64,000 nucleotides of DNA from Paenibacillus sp. SZ31 (GCF_012912005.1 NZ_JABBEA010000007.1:224052-288051); one strand, 5' to 3'; shown: positions 42,863-52,398, counted from the first letter of the stretch. Notes: generated by a model not told the origin, from the letters alone. Program-made: numbers and translations.

Positions 42863-44331
42863 CAGAATACTCCGCAAGAACCTGGACCCCCTGCAAAATC
42901 AAGTCCGCAGCTGCCCTGTTCGCTGAAGAGATCTTCCACTTCCTCACGGTGAGCTGGCGGGATGACAAAACGGTCATTGTATTTCGCAATAGCGAGCAGT
43001 CGGTACATGTCCTCCACTTCCTGAGCATCCATGCCTACTCTTTCCAGTAATTCCGGTTCACTGGTCTTACCCGTCTGCTGGTTACGCATGTGAATGCGCA
43101 TAACTGCCATTTTCCGCAGTACTTCACGGATTCGATCCGTATCTCCTGCCGTAAGCAGATTGGCCAAATATTCCACTGGAATACGCATGTTATCAATCGC
43201 GGGGAAAATATCATTGGCCTCCAGCGAACTTCCCTGTCCCTCTACCCGATTGGTAATCGGACTAAGGGGTGGAATGTACCATACCATTGGCATGGTGCGG
43301 TATTCTGGGTGAAGCGGGAGCGCAATTTTCCAGTCGATGACCATTTTATAAATAGGGGACTGCTGCGCTGCAATAATCCAATCCTCTGGAATTCCGGCCT
43401 CGCGCGCTTCGCGAATCACCTCAGGGTCATTCGGATCAAGGAAAATATCCATCTGGGATTCATAGAGATCCTGGTCATTTTCAACGGAAGCAGCGGCTTC
43501 AACACGGTCTGCATCATACAGCATCAGGCCGATATAACGGATACGTCCCACACAAGTTTCGGAACAGATCGTTGGCAGACCTGCTTCAATCCGAGGGAAA
43601 CAAAGGGTACATTTCTCCGCTTTGTTCGTCTGCCAGTTGAAATAGACTTTTTTGTAAGGGCAGCTCGATACACAGAATCTCCATGCGCGGCATGCATTTT
43701 GGTCAACCAGGACAATCCCGTCTTCTTCCCGTTTGTACATTGCTCCGGAAGGGCAGGAGGACACACAGGCCGGATTGAGACAGTGTTCACAGATTCGTGG
43801 CAAGTACATCATAAATACCTGTTCAAAATCCATTTTGATCGAGTCCTCGACACCCTTCATATTGGGATCTTCCATCCCGGTTACATGGGCACCTGCCAGA
43901 TCATCTTCCCAGTTCGGCCCCCACTCCAGATTCATATACTCACCAGTAATCTGGGATTTCGGTCTTGCTACAGGCTGATGTTTTTTCTCTGGACTGTTCG
44001 TCAGTTTCTCATACTCGTATGTCCATGGCTCGTAATAATCGTCAATGGTAGGCTGATCCGGGTTATGGAAAATGTTAAGCAAGCGTCTTGCCCGTGTGCC
44101 GGACTTCAATTCCAGTTTCCCATTCTTCATCTCCCAGCCACCGCGATAACGCTCCTGATCCTCCCATTGTTTTGGATAACCGACCCCTGGCTTGGTCTCC
44201 ACATTGTTCCAGTACATATATTCTGCACCTGGACGATTAGTCCAGGTGTTTTTGCACGTTACACTACATGTATGGCACCCTATGCATTTGTCCAGATTCA
44301 TGACCATACTGACTTGTGCTTTAATCTTCAA
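42862..44331 (-). CDS. narH: Respiratory nitrate reductase beta subunit NarH
   Basis: 489 aa. Ferredoxin-like electron-transfer subunit with four Cys groups: CIGCHTCSVTC at the N-terminus, CEHCLNPACVSSCPSG, CRAWRFCVSSCPYK (with the Trp replacing a Cys that gives the 3Fe-4S centre) and CTLCFPR. It transfers electrons from NarI hemes to NarG. Its start overlaps the narG end by 11 bases, so the two are translationally coupled. Confidence 0.97.
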   Translation of the reverse strand: MKIKAQVSMVMNLDKCIGCHTCSVTCKNTWTNRPGAEYMYWNNVETKPGVGYPKQWEDQERYRGGWEMKNGKLELKSGTRARRLLNIFHNPDQPTIDDYYEPWTYEYEKLTNSPEKKHQPVARPKSQITGEYMNLEWGPNWEDDLAGAHVTGMEDPNMKGVEDSIKMDFEQVFMMYLPRICEHCLNPACVSSCPSGAMYKREEDGIVLVDQNACRAWRFCVSSCPYKKVYFNWQTNKAEKCTLCFPRIEAGLPTICSETCVGRIRYIGLMLYDADRVEAAASVENDQDLYESQMDIFLDPNDPEVIREAREAGIPEDWIIAAQQSPIYKMVIDWKIALPLHPEYRTMPMVWYIPPLSPITNRVEGQGSSLEANDIFPAIDNMRIPVEYLANLLTAGDTDRIREVLRKMAVMRIHMRNQQTGKTSEPELLERVGMDAQEVEDMYRLLAIAKYNDRFVIPPAHREEVEDLFSEQGSCGLDFAGGPGSCGVF

Positions 44332-47300
44332 GCCAATCCACCTCCTGCAGTTTTCTTATGATGACGTTGAGGTCACGCTGGTTGCCTGTCGGGCCGTAGT
44401 AGTTGAAGCCATAACTTAACTGGGCATAACCACCGATCATATGTGTTGGCTTCACATGAATACGTGTCGGACTGTTATGCGTACCCCCACGTGTCTGTGA
44501 TATTTTGGTACCCGGGACGTTAATGTGACGGTCCTGAGCATGATACATGAATGCCATGCCGCGAGGAATACGGTGTGTTACTACGGCTCTGGCAACGACT
44601 ACCCCGTTACGGTTGAAACATTCGATCCAGTCGTTGTCGACCAGTCCGGCTTCTTCTGCATCTTCGTAGTTCATCCAGATTGTCGGGCCACCTCGGAACA
44701 ACGTCAGCATCGGCAGCGCATCATAGTACATACTGTGGATCGACCACTTGTTATGCGGTGTCAGGTAATTCAGGACAATTTCTTTGCCACCTTCGATCGG
44801 ACGTTTGCTGTTCGGATGGAACGGCGTATGCTTCAGCACAGGTTTAAATGTCGCTAATGTCTCTCCGAATTCGCGGAGCATCGCATGATCAATATAGAAC
44901 TGCTGTCTGCCCGTCAATGTACGCCATGGAATCAGGCGCTCCACATTGGTGGTGAATGGCGAGTATCGACGTCCGCCTTTTTCCGATCCGCTGAATGCAG
45001 GTGAAGTTATAACCGTTTTCGGTTTGGAAGTGATCTCGTCAAATGTAAAACATTCCTCAGACCGTTCCTCAGCCAAATCTTTCAAATGCAGTGCCGTTTT
45101 CTGTTCCAGCGCTTCCCACGCACGTACAGCCATCTTGCCGTTCGTTGTACTAGACAAGGTCAGAATGGCCTCCGCAACATTGCGGTCGGTGCTCAGATCC
45201 GGACATCCTTGCCCAACGCCATCTTTACGGTTCACGCCCAAAATACCCTTGAGTTTTTCATACTCTTCACTGGCAGACCAGGATATGCCTTTCGTACCGA
45301 TTGGTTTATCCTTCACCACAGGTCCTAGACTGATCATTTTGTTATATACGGCAGCATAATCACGTTCCACGACCTGAATATGCGGCATCGTTTTCCCCGG
45401 GATCGCTTCGCATTCTCCCGCGCTCCAGTCTTTGATCTCTCCGTACGGTTGAGCAAGCTCATCCGGTGAATCATGCAAGAGCGGTGTGGCAATGATCTCC
45501 TTCTGCGGCCCATCGAATTGCTGCGCAGCCATCTCGGAGAATACACGTGCAATTTCCTTGAAGGTATCCCAGTCGGAACGGGATTCCCACTGCGCGGCTA
45601 CCGCCGGGTTGAATGGATGAACGAACGGATGCATATCCGTACTGCTCAGATCGCTTTTCTCATACCAGGTCGCTGCTGGCAGCACAATATCGGAATACAT
45701 CGCTGTACCTGCCATACGGAAATCCATGTTGATCATCAGGTCAAGCTTGCCTTCCGGTGCTTCATCCACCCACTCCACATGCTCTGGGCGCAGTCCATGA
45801 TCGTCATCGTTCAGCAATCCGTTCGTTGCACCGAGCAAATGTTTCAGGAAATACTCATGCCCTTTGCCGGAACTTGAGATCAGATTCGCTCTCCAGACAA
45901 ATAGTACACGCGGGAAGTTCGCCGGATCATCCGGTTGCTCGATCGAGAACTTCAGATTTTTGTTCTGTAGCTCGGAAGCAACATAAGCGCCAATCTCTTC
46001 CTTCGTCGTTGCTCCGGCCTGTAATGCATCCTGATGCAGATCAATCGAGTTACGATTGAATTGTGGATAGGATGGAAGCCAGCCCATACGCGCAGCCATC
46101 ACATTATAATCAGCCACATGCTGGAACCGCGGTTCACCTTCAAGCGCCGAAGTCAACTCTCCGACTTGGGTCTCCTCGTATCTCCATTGATCTGTTGCAA
46201 AGTAGAAGAAGGAGGTTCCGTTCTGCAGACGTGCAGGTCCGGTCCAGTCACGAGCAAAGGCAATCGTCTGCCAGCCTTCAGCCGGACGCAATTTTTCTTG
46301 ACCGACATAATGGGCCCAGCCTCCACCATTCACACCCTGACAACCTGTCATCAGAATTAAGTTAATAATGGCGCGATAGATGACGTCGGAGTTGTACCAG
46401 TGATTAATACCGGCTCCCATGATGATCATGGAACGACCTTTGGTATCGATCGCATTCTGTGCGAACTCACGTGCAATCTGTAGGACAGTCTCTTGGTCCA
46501 CACCAGTGATTTTCTCTTGCCACTCTGGAGTGAATGGTTTTACCTGTGGTGCATGCAAGATGTCATCTCCATGGTTAACACGTACACTCAACTGTTCCAC
46601 ACCAGTGACTACTTCTGCTGAATCCACTGAACGCGTCATTTCACGTTCAATTCCGTATTTGGCAAGTACCAGATCGTATACGGCTGTTACTGTAATCCAT
46701 TTGTCTCCTAACCATATCTGACGTACAGGAATCTGCCGCTCCATGACATGTTTTCCCTCATCATCAAAGTACGGCAGTTGAATCGTTACAAGATCATGAT
46801 GGACGCCGAGAATGGATAGTCTCGGATCAATCGGCTCACCGTTCTCCACCTGTTCCATTTTGAGATTCCATGTGCCTTCTTCACCCCAACGGAAGCCCAA
46901 ACTTCCTTTTGGCATCGCATAGGTTCCACTGTTTTCATCGTAAACGAGCGTTTTCCAAGCCATGTTATTGCCTGTGATGCCCAGATCTTCCCCAACGAGA
47001 AATCTGCCTGCTGTGTGTACGCCATCCTTTTCTTCCACGATCAGCAGATTTGGAAAGTCCGTATACTGTTTGGCATACTGCATGAAATAGTCCGTAGGTT
47101 TTTCAATATAAAACTCTTTTAGAATGACATGGCCCATAGCCATCGCCAGAGCGCCGTCCGTTCCTTGTTTTACTGACATCCACGTATCTGCGAATTTCAC
47201 ATACTCCGCATAATCCGGGCTGATCGACACCACTTTCGTTCCCCGATAACGTGCCTCAGCCAAGAAGTGGGCATCCGGTGTCCGCGTCATTGGCAGATTG

Positions 47301-48073
47301 GAGCCCCATACCAAAATGTATCCCGAATTGTACCAGTCGCTGCTCTCCGGCACATCCGTTTGATCGCCCCAGATCTGAGGTGAAGCCGGTGGGAGATCGG
47401 CATACCAGTCGTAAAAACTAAGCAATGGTGATCCCATCAGAGATAAGAAGCGTGATCCTGCTGCATAACTGACCATCGACATGGCAGGAATCGGAGAGAA
47501 ACCAATAATCCGGTCCGGCCCGTATTCTTTGATCGTATGAATCAGCGAAGCGGCGATAATCTGTGTCACTTCACCCCATGACGCGCGAATTAATCCACCT
47601 TTACCACGAACCGATTTGTATCTTTTCACTTTGGCCGGATCATCCGCAATGCTGGACCATGCTTGAACCGGGTCACCATGCGTCTGAAGCGCATCACGCC
47701 ACATGTCCAGCAATGCACCACGTACGTAAGGATGTTTGACACGCAGCGGGCTGTACAGATACCATGAAAAACTTGCTCCGCGTGGACATCCACGGGGTTC
47801 AAATTCCGGCATATCCGGTCCGGTTGAAGGATAGTCGGTAGCCTGCGTTTCCCAAGTGACAATGCCGTCTTTCACATAGATCTGCCAGCTGCATGATCCT
47901 GTACAATTGACGCCGTGTGTGGAACGCACCACTTTGTCATGCTGCCAGCGGCGGCGGTAGACATCTTCCCAATCCCGGTTGACCGGGGACATTTCACTCC
48001 AGCCCTCCGCACTTTTTTCACGTTTAGCAAAATACTTGAGTTTGCCCATCCAGGGCATGCTTTTGTTACTCAT
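44321..48073 (-). CDS. narG: Respiratory nitrate reductase alpha subunit NarG
   Basis: 1250 aa, full length. It reduces nitrate to nitrite at a molybdenum bis-MGD centre on the cytoplasmic face. The N-terminal cluster FS0 motif is HGVNCTGSCSWQIYVKDG (His and Cys ligands), followed by YLYSPLRVKHPYVRG. The C-terminal part (FMYHAQDRHINVPGTK) is also typical. No Tat signal is seen, as expected for a cytoplasmic NarG. The ATG follows GGGAGG, 58 bases after moaA. Confidence 0.98.
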   Translation of the reverse strand: MSNKSMPWMGKLKYFAKREKSAEGWSEMSPVNRDWEDVYRRRWQHDKVVRSTHGVNCTGSCSWQIYVKDGIVTWETQATDYPSTGPDMPEFEPRGCPRGASFSWYLYSPLRVKHPYVRGALLDMWRDALQTHGDPVQAWSSIADDPAKVKRYKSVRGKGGLIRASWGEVTQIIAASLIHTIKEYGPDRIIGFSPIPAMSMVSYAAGSRFLSLMGSPLLSFYDWYADLPPASPQIWGDQTDVPESSDWYNSGYILVWGSNLPMTRTPDAHFLAEARYRGTKVVSISPDYAEYVKFADTWMSVKQGTDGALAMAMGHVILKEFYIEKPTDYFMQYAKQYTDFPNLLIVEEKDGVHTAGRFLVGEDLGITGNNMAWKTLVYDENSGTYAMPKGSLGFRWGEEGTWNLKMEQVENGEPIDPRLSILGVHHDLVTIQLPYFDDEGKHVMERQIPVRQIWLGDKWITVTAVYDLVLAKYGIEREMTRSVDSAEVVTGVEQLSVRVNHGDDILHAPQVKPFTPEWQEKITGVDQETVLQIAREFAQNAIDTKGRSMIIMGAGINHWYNSDVIYRAIINLILMTGCQGVNGGGWAHYVGQEKLRPAEGWQTIAFARDWTGPARLQNGTSFFYFATDQWRYEETQVGELTSALEGEPRFQHVADYNVMAARMGWLPSYPQFNRNSIDLHQDALQAGATTKEEIGAYVASELQNKNLKFSIEQPDDPANFPRVLFVWRANLISSSGKGHEYFLKHLLGATNGLLNDDDHGLRPEHVEWVDEAPEGKLDLMINMDFRMAGTAMYSDIVLPAATWYEKSDLSSTDMHPFVHPFNPAVAAQWESRSDWDTFKEIARVFSEMAAQQFDGPQKEIIATPLLHDSPDELAQPYGEIKDWSAGECEAIPGKTMPHIQVVERDYAAVYNKMISLGPVVKDKPIGTKGISWSASEEYEKLKGILGVNRKDGVGQGCPDLSTDRNVAEAILTLSSTTNGKMAVRAWEALEQKTALHLKDLAEERSEECFTFDEITSKPKTVITSPAFSGSEKGGRRYSPFTTNVERLIPWRTLTGRQQFYIDHAMLREFGETLATFKPVLKHTPFHPNSKRPIEGGKEIVLNYLTPHNKWSIHSMYYDALPMLTLFRGGPTIWMNYEDAEEAGLVDNDWIECFNRNGVVVARAVVTHRIPRGMAFMYHAQDRHINVPGTKISQTRGGTHNSPTRIHVKPTHMIGGYAQLSYGFNYYGPTGNQRDLNVIIRKLQEVDWLED

Positions 48074-48130
48074 TGTTGTCCTCCCACATATACGACCTGT
48101 TGATGCAAATTGAATCCTGAACTACTGTTG

Positions 48131-49132
48131 CTAACCTCCGATTTGCGACATATGTCGCAGCGTTGGCGTGCCGTTGATCTGTTGCCCGTTTAAGGCTTTT
48201 AACATGTCATGTGTTTCGGGTTTGGCTCCGAGCGCCTTGTAAAATAAATCCTGCACCGCCTTGTCATCACCTACGAGTGGACGAACATTGAACTCATCCG
48301 ACCAGTAGAGACAAGGTTTGATATTACCGTCTGCCGTCAGCCTAAGCCGATTGCAATTCCCGCAGAAATGGCTGCTCACCGGGTGAATCAGACCAAAGGT
48401 TCCGGCAGCTCCCACAATGCGATAACTGTCTGCAGGACCATTCCCGTAAATCTCTCCACAGCTTTCGTAATCCCATCGGGCTCCACATGTTTCCAGCACA
48501 TGTTCGAGAGGCATATACCCTGATCTCCAGCCTTCTCCACTTTCTCCAATAGGCATGTACTCAATAAAACGAATATGAATGGGTTCATCCCGAGTCATCC
48601 GCAGAAAATCTTCCACCTCATCGTCGTTCACGCCTTTCATCAGCACCACGTTCAGCTTGATCGGATGAAATCCGGCCTTTTGGCTCGCCTTAATACCTTC
48701 CAGCACACGCTGTACCTTGCCGCCTCGAGTAATGCTTGCGAATCGTTCTGGCTTCAAAGAATCCAGGCTTATGTTCACCCTGGTTAGTCCCGCAGCCTTC
48801 AGCAGATCCGCATAAGCTGCCAAATAGATGCCATTCGTTGTCAATGCGATGTCCTCAATTCCCGGAATAGCGGATAACATCGCGATCAGTTGATCCAGCC
48901 CCTTGCGAACAAGAGGCTCCCCTCCGGTCAAACGCAATTTCCGAATGCCCAGTGGAGCAAGCGCCTTAACGATGGACGTGATTTCTTCATAGGACAGGAT
49001 GCGTTCTGTCGGTTCAAACTGCATTCCTTCCTCCGGCATGCAATACACACAGCGGAGATTACAACGATCCGTAACCGAGATTCTCAAATAATCATGTACT
49101 CTTCCAAACGGGTCCATTAATTTTGATTCCAT
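48131..49132 (-). CDS. moaA: GTP 3',8-cyclase MoaA (molybdenum cofactor synthesis)
   Basis: 333 aa radical-SAM enzyme. The N-terminal cluster is CNLRCVYCMPEEG (CxxxCxxC), and the C-terminal second cluster uses HFCGNCNRLRLTADG and a later Cys in IKPCLYW. It converts GTP to 3',8-cyclo-7,8-dihydro-GTP, the first step of cofactor synthesis for NarG. It opens the nar operon on the same strand, but the other cofactor genes are not here. The ATG follows GGGAGG. Confidence 0.96.
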   Translation of the reverse strand: MESKLMDPFGRVHDYLRISVTDRCNLRCVYCMPEEGMQFEPTERILSYEEITSIVKALAPLGIRKLRLTGGEPLVRKGLDQLIAMLSAIPGIEDIALTTNGIYLAAYADLLKAAGLTRVNISLDSLKPERFASITRGGKVQRVLEGIKASQKAGFHPIKLNVVLMKGVNDDEVEDFLRMTRDEPIHIRFIEYMPIGESGEGWRSGYMPLEHVLETCGARWDYESCGEIYGNGPADSYRIVGAAGTFGLIHPVSSHFCGNCNRLRLTADGNIKPCLYWSDEFNVRPLVGDDKAVQDLFYKALGAKPETHDMLKALNGQQINGTPTLRHMSQIGG

Positions 49133-49367
49133 ACACGTACCTCCCTTCTCTAGGGTGCTGTCTTAACATCGGCTGAAGGAGGGAACTTTCTTCCTCTCAT
49201 CGCTTGTCATCTTGACGCTAAATATAAGGATCTCTCGCTCGGCGAACTGTGCAAAATATCACAAGAAGTGAAACATAGCGCACAGTTGCACATTTATATA
49301 TGCTCCGCAACGCCTTTCCAAACAGGATTCTAGTCTAAATAAGGCAAAATTATGGCAAAAGAAAATG
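49133..49367. other. Intergenic region between moaA and the DUF2249 operon
   Basis: The divergent promoters lie here. A TAGAAT at 49332-49327 (minus strand) is a possible moaA -10 element. Nothing else, including a second FNR box, was found. Confidence 0.4.
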
Positions 49368-49410
49368 TGTGAGCAGGCTCACACAGCCCCCTCTTCACGT
49401 TTTCTATAAT
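49368..49410 (+). promoter_or_regulatory. Class II FNR promoter of the DUF2249 operon
   Basis: TGTGA-N6-TCACA is exact at 49368-49383 and sits in a longer perfect palindrome (TGTGTGAGC-AG-GCTCACACA). A consensus TATAAT lies at 49405-49410. The predicted start near 49417 places the box centre 41.5 bases upstream, the textbook activator position. The ATG is at 49452. Confidence 0.9.
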
Positions 49411-49451
49411 CAAATTGCAACACACACTATCCCTATTTGGAGGAATGACAC

Positions 49452-49685
49452 ATGAACACATACGCAGCAACCATTAATGCCACGGAGTATCCACCGCATT
49501 TGAAACATAAAGTTATTTTCGAAACGTTTGATCAGTTGCAACCACAGGAATCCATGCTGCTCATTAACGATCACGATCCAAAGCCACTTCGATTCCAGTT
49601 CCAGTCCACACATCCTGATGGCTTCAACTGGGAGTATATTGAGCAGGGCCCTACAACCTTCCAAGTCAAAATCAGTAAATTATAG
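49452..49685 (+). CDS. DUF2249 protein
   Basis: 77 aa, a single DUF2249 domain. The family motif INDHDPKPLRFQF is present, with VIFETFDQLQPQESM before it and FNWEYIEQGPTTFQV after it. The fold is TusA/SirA-like. Members often accompany hemerythrin, NO-reductase and denitrification genes. First gene of an FNR-driven operon, following GGAGG. Confidence 0.9.
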   Translation: MNTYAATINATEYPPHLKHKVIFETFDQLQPQESMLLINDHDPKPLRFQFQSTHPDGFNWEYIEQGPTTFQVKISKL

Positions 49686-49702
49686 ATTGGAGCTGAACGG
49701 CT

Positions 49703-50077
49703 ATGGCGCACGTTGAAATCATTGACGATACTACACTTCGCATCACGCTACGGCTGGAAGACGCCACAACCATGGTTCAATTGGCACAGCGTGAGCAAGC
49801 GGAATATGCGCAAGAGATTACCACCATTTACGAAAAAATGCCTGTGTTCGAATATACTCATTTCTGTTTTTACGCCTATGACAGTGCAAGACTTTTTGAG
49901 CGTGTGCTCGGCATGGACCCCAAAGCCTATCTGTCCTTCTCCCTCGATGCGCCGGAGTCATTCTTCTATGCGCTGTACGGTGGGATGGCCGCCCTGTATG
50001 AATCATCTCTACAGTTGGTACAGCAGGCGGATGCAGCTAGTGCAGGATCGGATGTGAACGCACATGTCTCCATCTGA
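49703..50077 (+). CDS. Unknown protein in the DUF2249 operon
   Basis: 124 aa, soluble, acidic, no recognised family. It contains FEYTHFCFYAYDSARLFERV and a helical C-terminus (FFYALYGGMAALYESSLQLV). GGAGC lies upstream; its 3' end overlaps the next gene by 14 bases, so the two are coupled. Confidence 0.85.
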   Translation: MAHVEIIDDTTLRITLRLEDATTMVQLAQREQAEYAQEITTIYEKMPVFEYTHFCFYAYDSARLFERVLGMDPKAYLSFSLDAPESFFYALYGGMAALYESSLQLVQQADAASAGSDVNAHVSI

Positions 50078-50669
50078 TGTCCATATTGTTGAATTGGATG
50101 TGCGTCCTCATCTGAGTAAAAAGTTGGAGCCGTTTCAACTGATCATGGACACGGTCAAAGGCCTTCAACATGAAGATGTCTTAGTACTCCATGCTCCATT
50201 CAAACCAACGCCTCTGCTCGGTATTCTCAAGATGAAAGGGTACTCCAGCACTTCGGAACGAAAGGGTTCAGATCACTGGGTTACCACGTTTGTGCACAAA
50301 AAAAATAAAACCGGTGCAAAAGCATTATCTGCAATGGCTTTATCTGGATCGGAAGCTGATTCTGAGCCCGGTTCAGACGAAGAATCAGCTTCATGCAAAG
50401 GCCATCCGGAGGAGCAAGCTGTTGCGATTGAAAACTTTGAATCTCTACAGGCGCCCAACGTTATACTGGACAATCGCGGATTGGAACCGCCACAACCCAT
50501 GATGCGAACACTTGCCGCACTGGAGCGTTGCAAACCTGGGGAAGTCGTACTGATTCATAATGACCGTGTGCCAGTCTTCTTGATTGAAGAGTTAAATAAT
50601 CTCGGTTGCCCCTTCACGGTTGAGGATCAAGCTGATGGTACGGCGAAAGTGAGAATTGAAAAAGGGTAA
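50064..50669 (+). CDS. Tandem DUF2249 protein
   Basis: 201 aa with two DUF2249 domains. The first is residues 5-80 (LDVRPHLSKKLEPFQLIMDT, then VLVLHAPFKPTPLLGILKMK). The second is residues 130-200 (LDNRGLEPPQPMMRTLAALE, then VVLIHNDRVPVFLIEELNNL). An acidic, Ser-rich linker joins them. DUF2249 is a TusA-like fold; no catalytic Cys of TusA type is conserved. It lies in the middle of the FNR-driven operon and ends 13 bases before the next start codon. Confidence 0.9.
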   Translation: MSPSDVHIVELDVRPHLSKKLEPFQLIMDTVKGLQHEDVLVLHAPFKPTPLLGILKMKGYSSTSERKGSDHWVTTFVHKKNKTGAKALSAMALSGSEADSEPGSDEESASCKGHPEEQAVAIENFESLQAPNVILDNRGLEPPQPMMRTLAALERCKPGEVVLIHNDRVPVFLIEELNNLGCPFTVEDQADGTAKVRIEKG

Positions 50670-50682
50670 GGAGGCGAAAGCC

Positions 50683-51915
50683 ATGTCCAGGTTGCCGTTT
50701 CTTTTTATCATCACGGGCATCTTTGGATTTGTAATGTATCACGCATTCTCCCTGCTCTCGCTGACAGGCTGGCTTGGTGATGAACTCAGAGGACCCGAAG
50801 GCTGGTTTCATGCCCATCTGTTTGTGCTCGGGTGGGCAACCATGCTGGCTATGGGTGCCGTTTATCAGTTGATACATGTTATTCTGCAATCCAATATCTA
50901 CAGTCTGTTTCTCGGTTATTGTCATTATTTCTTGTTCAGTATCGGAATCGTGGGCATGTTATACGGCTTCATTCGCGCAGATGTCATCTGGATTGCCGGT
51001 TCTGCTACACTCGCTCTCTCGGGCATTCTGTTGTTCGGGTGGAATATGGCCGTTACCCTCTTCCGTGCCTCACAGTGGAATCCGGTAACGATCAGTGCGG
51101 CTTGTTCCTGTCTTTATCTGGTTCTTACCGGGATTTCCGGTATGCTGATGGGTCTGAATTTTGCCTTTGGTGATTGGAATGGTCTGCATGAACGCTTATT
51201 CGGCGCACATATCTGGATGGGAACACTCGGCTGGTTTGGCATGTTAATTACCGGATTCAGTTACAAAATGCTTCCCATGTTCTACCTGTCCCATAATTAT
51301 TCCATCCGATTGCAAAAAGTGGTCTTGGTTCTGTGGAATGCAGCTGTAGTTACAGGTGTTGTCGCATTTCTGACAGGTATTAAGGGAGGCCTGCTCTGGC
51401 TCGCGCTCCTACTTCTAACCTCAGCCCTGCTCTTCTATGTGTATCACTTGGAGCAAATTCAGGAGAAACGGCACAAAAGTAATTCAGGTCCGGGTATCCG
51501 CTGGTCTGTGTATGTAAGCCGTGCGTTTGCTGTATATGCTCTTGCCCTACTGATCTATTCCTCCCAAGGGACTGAGCTGCTGCTCCATCCACGTGTTGTT
51601 CTACTGTCTGGATGGGTATATCTCGGGGGCTGGGTGTCTCTCACCATACTTGGTTATGCTTCCAAAATCGTGCCTTTTCTATGGTGGACCCACAAATATG
51701 GCAAGCAGGCAGGCAGACCCGGAACACCGCTGATGGCAGGTATGCTGGGTGAACGGTATGTCAATTGGGGTATGCTCGCCATGGTCGCTGGAAGCGTTCT
51801 GCTAGTTAGTGGAATTCTGATTAATCTGGCAGAGGTCATGATGGTTGGAGGGACGATCCTGTCTCTTGTCTCCATCGTTTATATAGCAAATATTGCTTTG
51901 GTATTCAGACGTTAA
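50683..51915 (+). CDS. Heme-copper-oxidase subunit I-like membrane protein
   Basis: 410 aa with about twelve predicted membrane helices. The ATG at 50683 follows AAGGAGG. GWFHAHLFVLGWATMLAMGA and FGAHIWMGTLGWFGMLITGF have the His-plus-aromatic helix pattern of the heme-copper oxidase superfamily or of NnrS-like proteins. The paired histidines for copper-B (a typical HH in helix VII) are not seen, so it may bind heme without being a normal terminal oxidase. Its context (DUF2249 genes, FNR box, nirK and nar nearby) suggests handling of NO or other nitrogen oxides. This assignment is tentative. Confidence 0.82.
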   Translation: MSRLPFLFIITGIFGFVMYHAFSLLSLTGWLGDELRGPEGWFHAHLFVLGWATMLAMGAVYQLIHVILQSNIYSLFLGYCHYFLFSIGIVGMLYGFIRADVIWIAGSATLALSGILLFGWNMAVTLFRASQWNPVTISAACSCLYLVLTGISGMLMGLNFAFGDWNGLHERLFGAHIWMGTLGWFGMLITGFSYKMLPMFYLSHNYSIRLQKVVLVLWNAAVVTGVVAFLTGIKGGLLWLALLLLTSALLFYVYHLEQIQEKRHKSNSGPGIRWSVYVSRAFAVYALALLIYSSQGTELLLHPRVVLLSGWVYLGGWVSLTILGYASKIVPFLWWTHKYGKQAGRPGTPLMAGMLGERYVNWGMLAMVAGSVLLVSGILINLAEVMMVGGTILSLVSIVYIANIALVFRR

Positions 51916-51943
51916 CATAAATAAGGTGGACTGGAGAGTGAAC

Positions 51944-52246
51944 ATGATGGAACAAACCACGCATTTGCTAGAATGTCTCAAGGAAGTGTATGACCCTGAA
52001 TTAGGTGTCAATATCGTTGACCTGGGTCTGGTGTATGAAGTAAGGGAAGAGTCTGAACGGGTTCATGTACGAATGACGCTGACTACACCAGGTTGCCCGC
52101 TGCACGATACGATAGTCGGTGCGGTGAAATGGGTTTTGCAGGAAAATACGAATAAGACTGATATTGATGTACAAGTGGTGTGGGAGCCACAATGGTCTCC
52201 ACAGCTGATGTCGAATGAAGCCAAGGAAATGCTGGGATACTTCTAG
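51944..52246 (+). CDS. DUF59/MIP18-type metal-sulfur cluster assembly protein
   Basis: 100 aa, one DUF59 domain: LLECLKEVYDPELGVNIVDL with the signature DPELGVNIVDLGL, then TTPGCPLHDTI with the conserved TxxxCP. Homologues (PaaD, SufT, MIP18) help assemble iron-sulfur or other metal centres. As the last gene of the FNR operon it may mature a cluster in the neighbouring proteins. The ATG at 51944 follows GGAGAG; a longer frame starts at 51893 but overlaps the previous gene without a ribosome binding site. Confidence 0.92.
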   Translation: MMEQTTHLLECLKEVYDPELGVNIVDLGLVYEVREESERVHVRMTLTTPGCPLHDTIVGAVKWVLQENTNKTDIDVQVVWEPQWSPQLMSNEAKEMLGYF

Positions 52247-52295
52247 GCAGAATGACTATAGACCGGATGATTGGACAAGTTGCGGGCGGAATACG

Positions 52296-52343
52296 AAAAA
52301 GCATACTTAAGATCTGATGTTCTCAGACCCAGGTATGCTTTTT
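52296..52343. terminator. Bidirectional terminator after the DUF2249 operon
   Basis: AAAAAGCATAC pairs with GTATGCTTTTT around a 24-base loop region that can itself pair partly. Confidence 0.8.
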
Positions 52344-52398
52344 GTTTTGCGATGGGAACACACACTTGATCAAGGCATTCTTGAATAAAAAATAAATA

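Noticed and set aside
43090..44361. Long plus-strand open frame (about 420 codons) opposite narH
   Set aside because: The composition is that of an antisense shadow, there is no ribosome binding site, and narH on the other strand is unmistakable.
49253..49270. TCAC-N5-GTGA inverted repeat upstream of moaA
   Set aside because: The half-sites are in the opposite order to FNR/CRP boxes and no matching promoter elements lie nearby.
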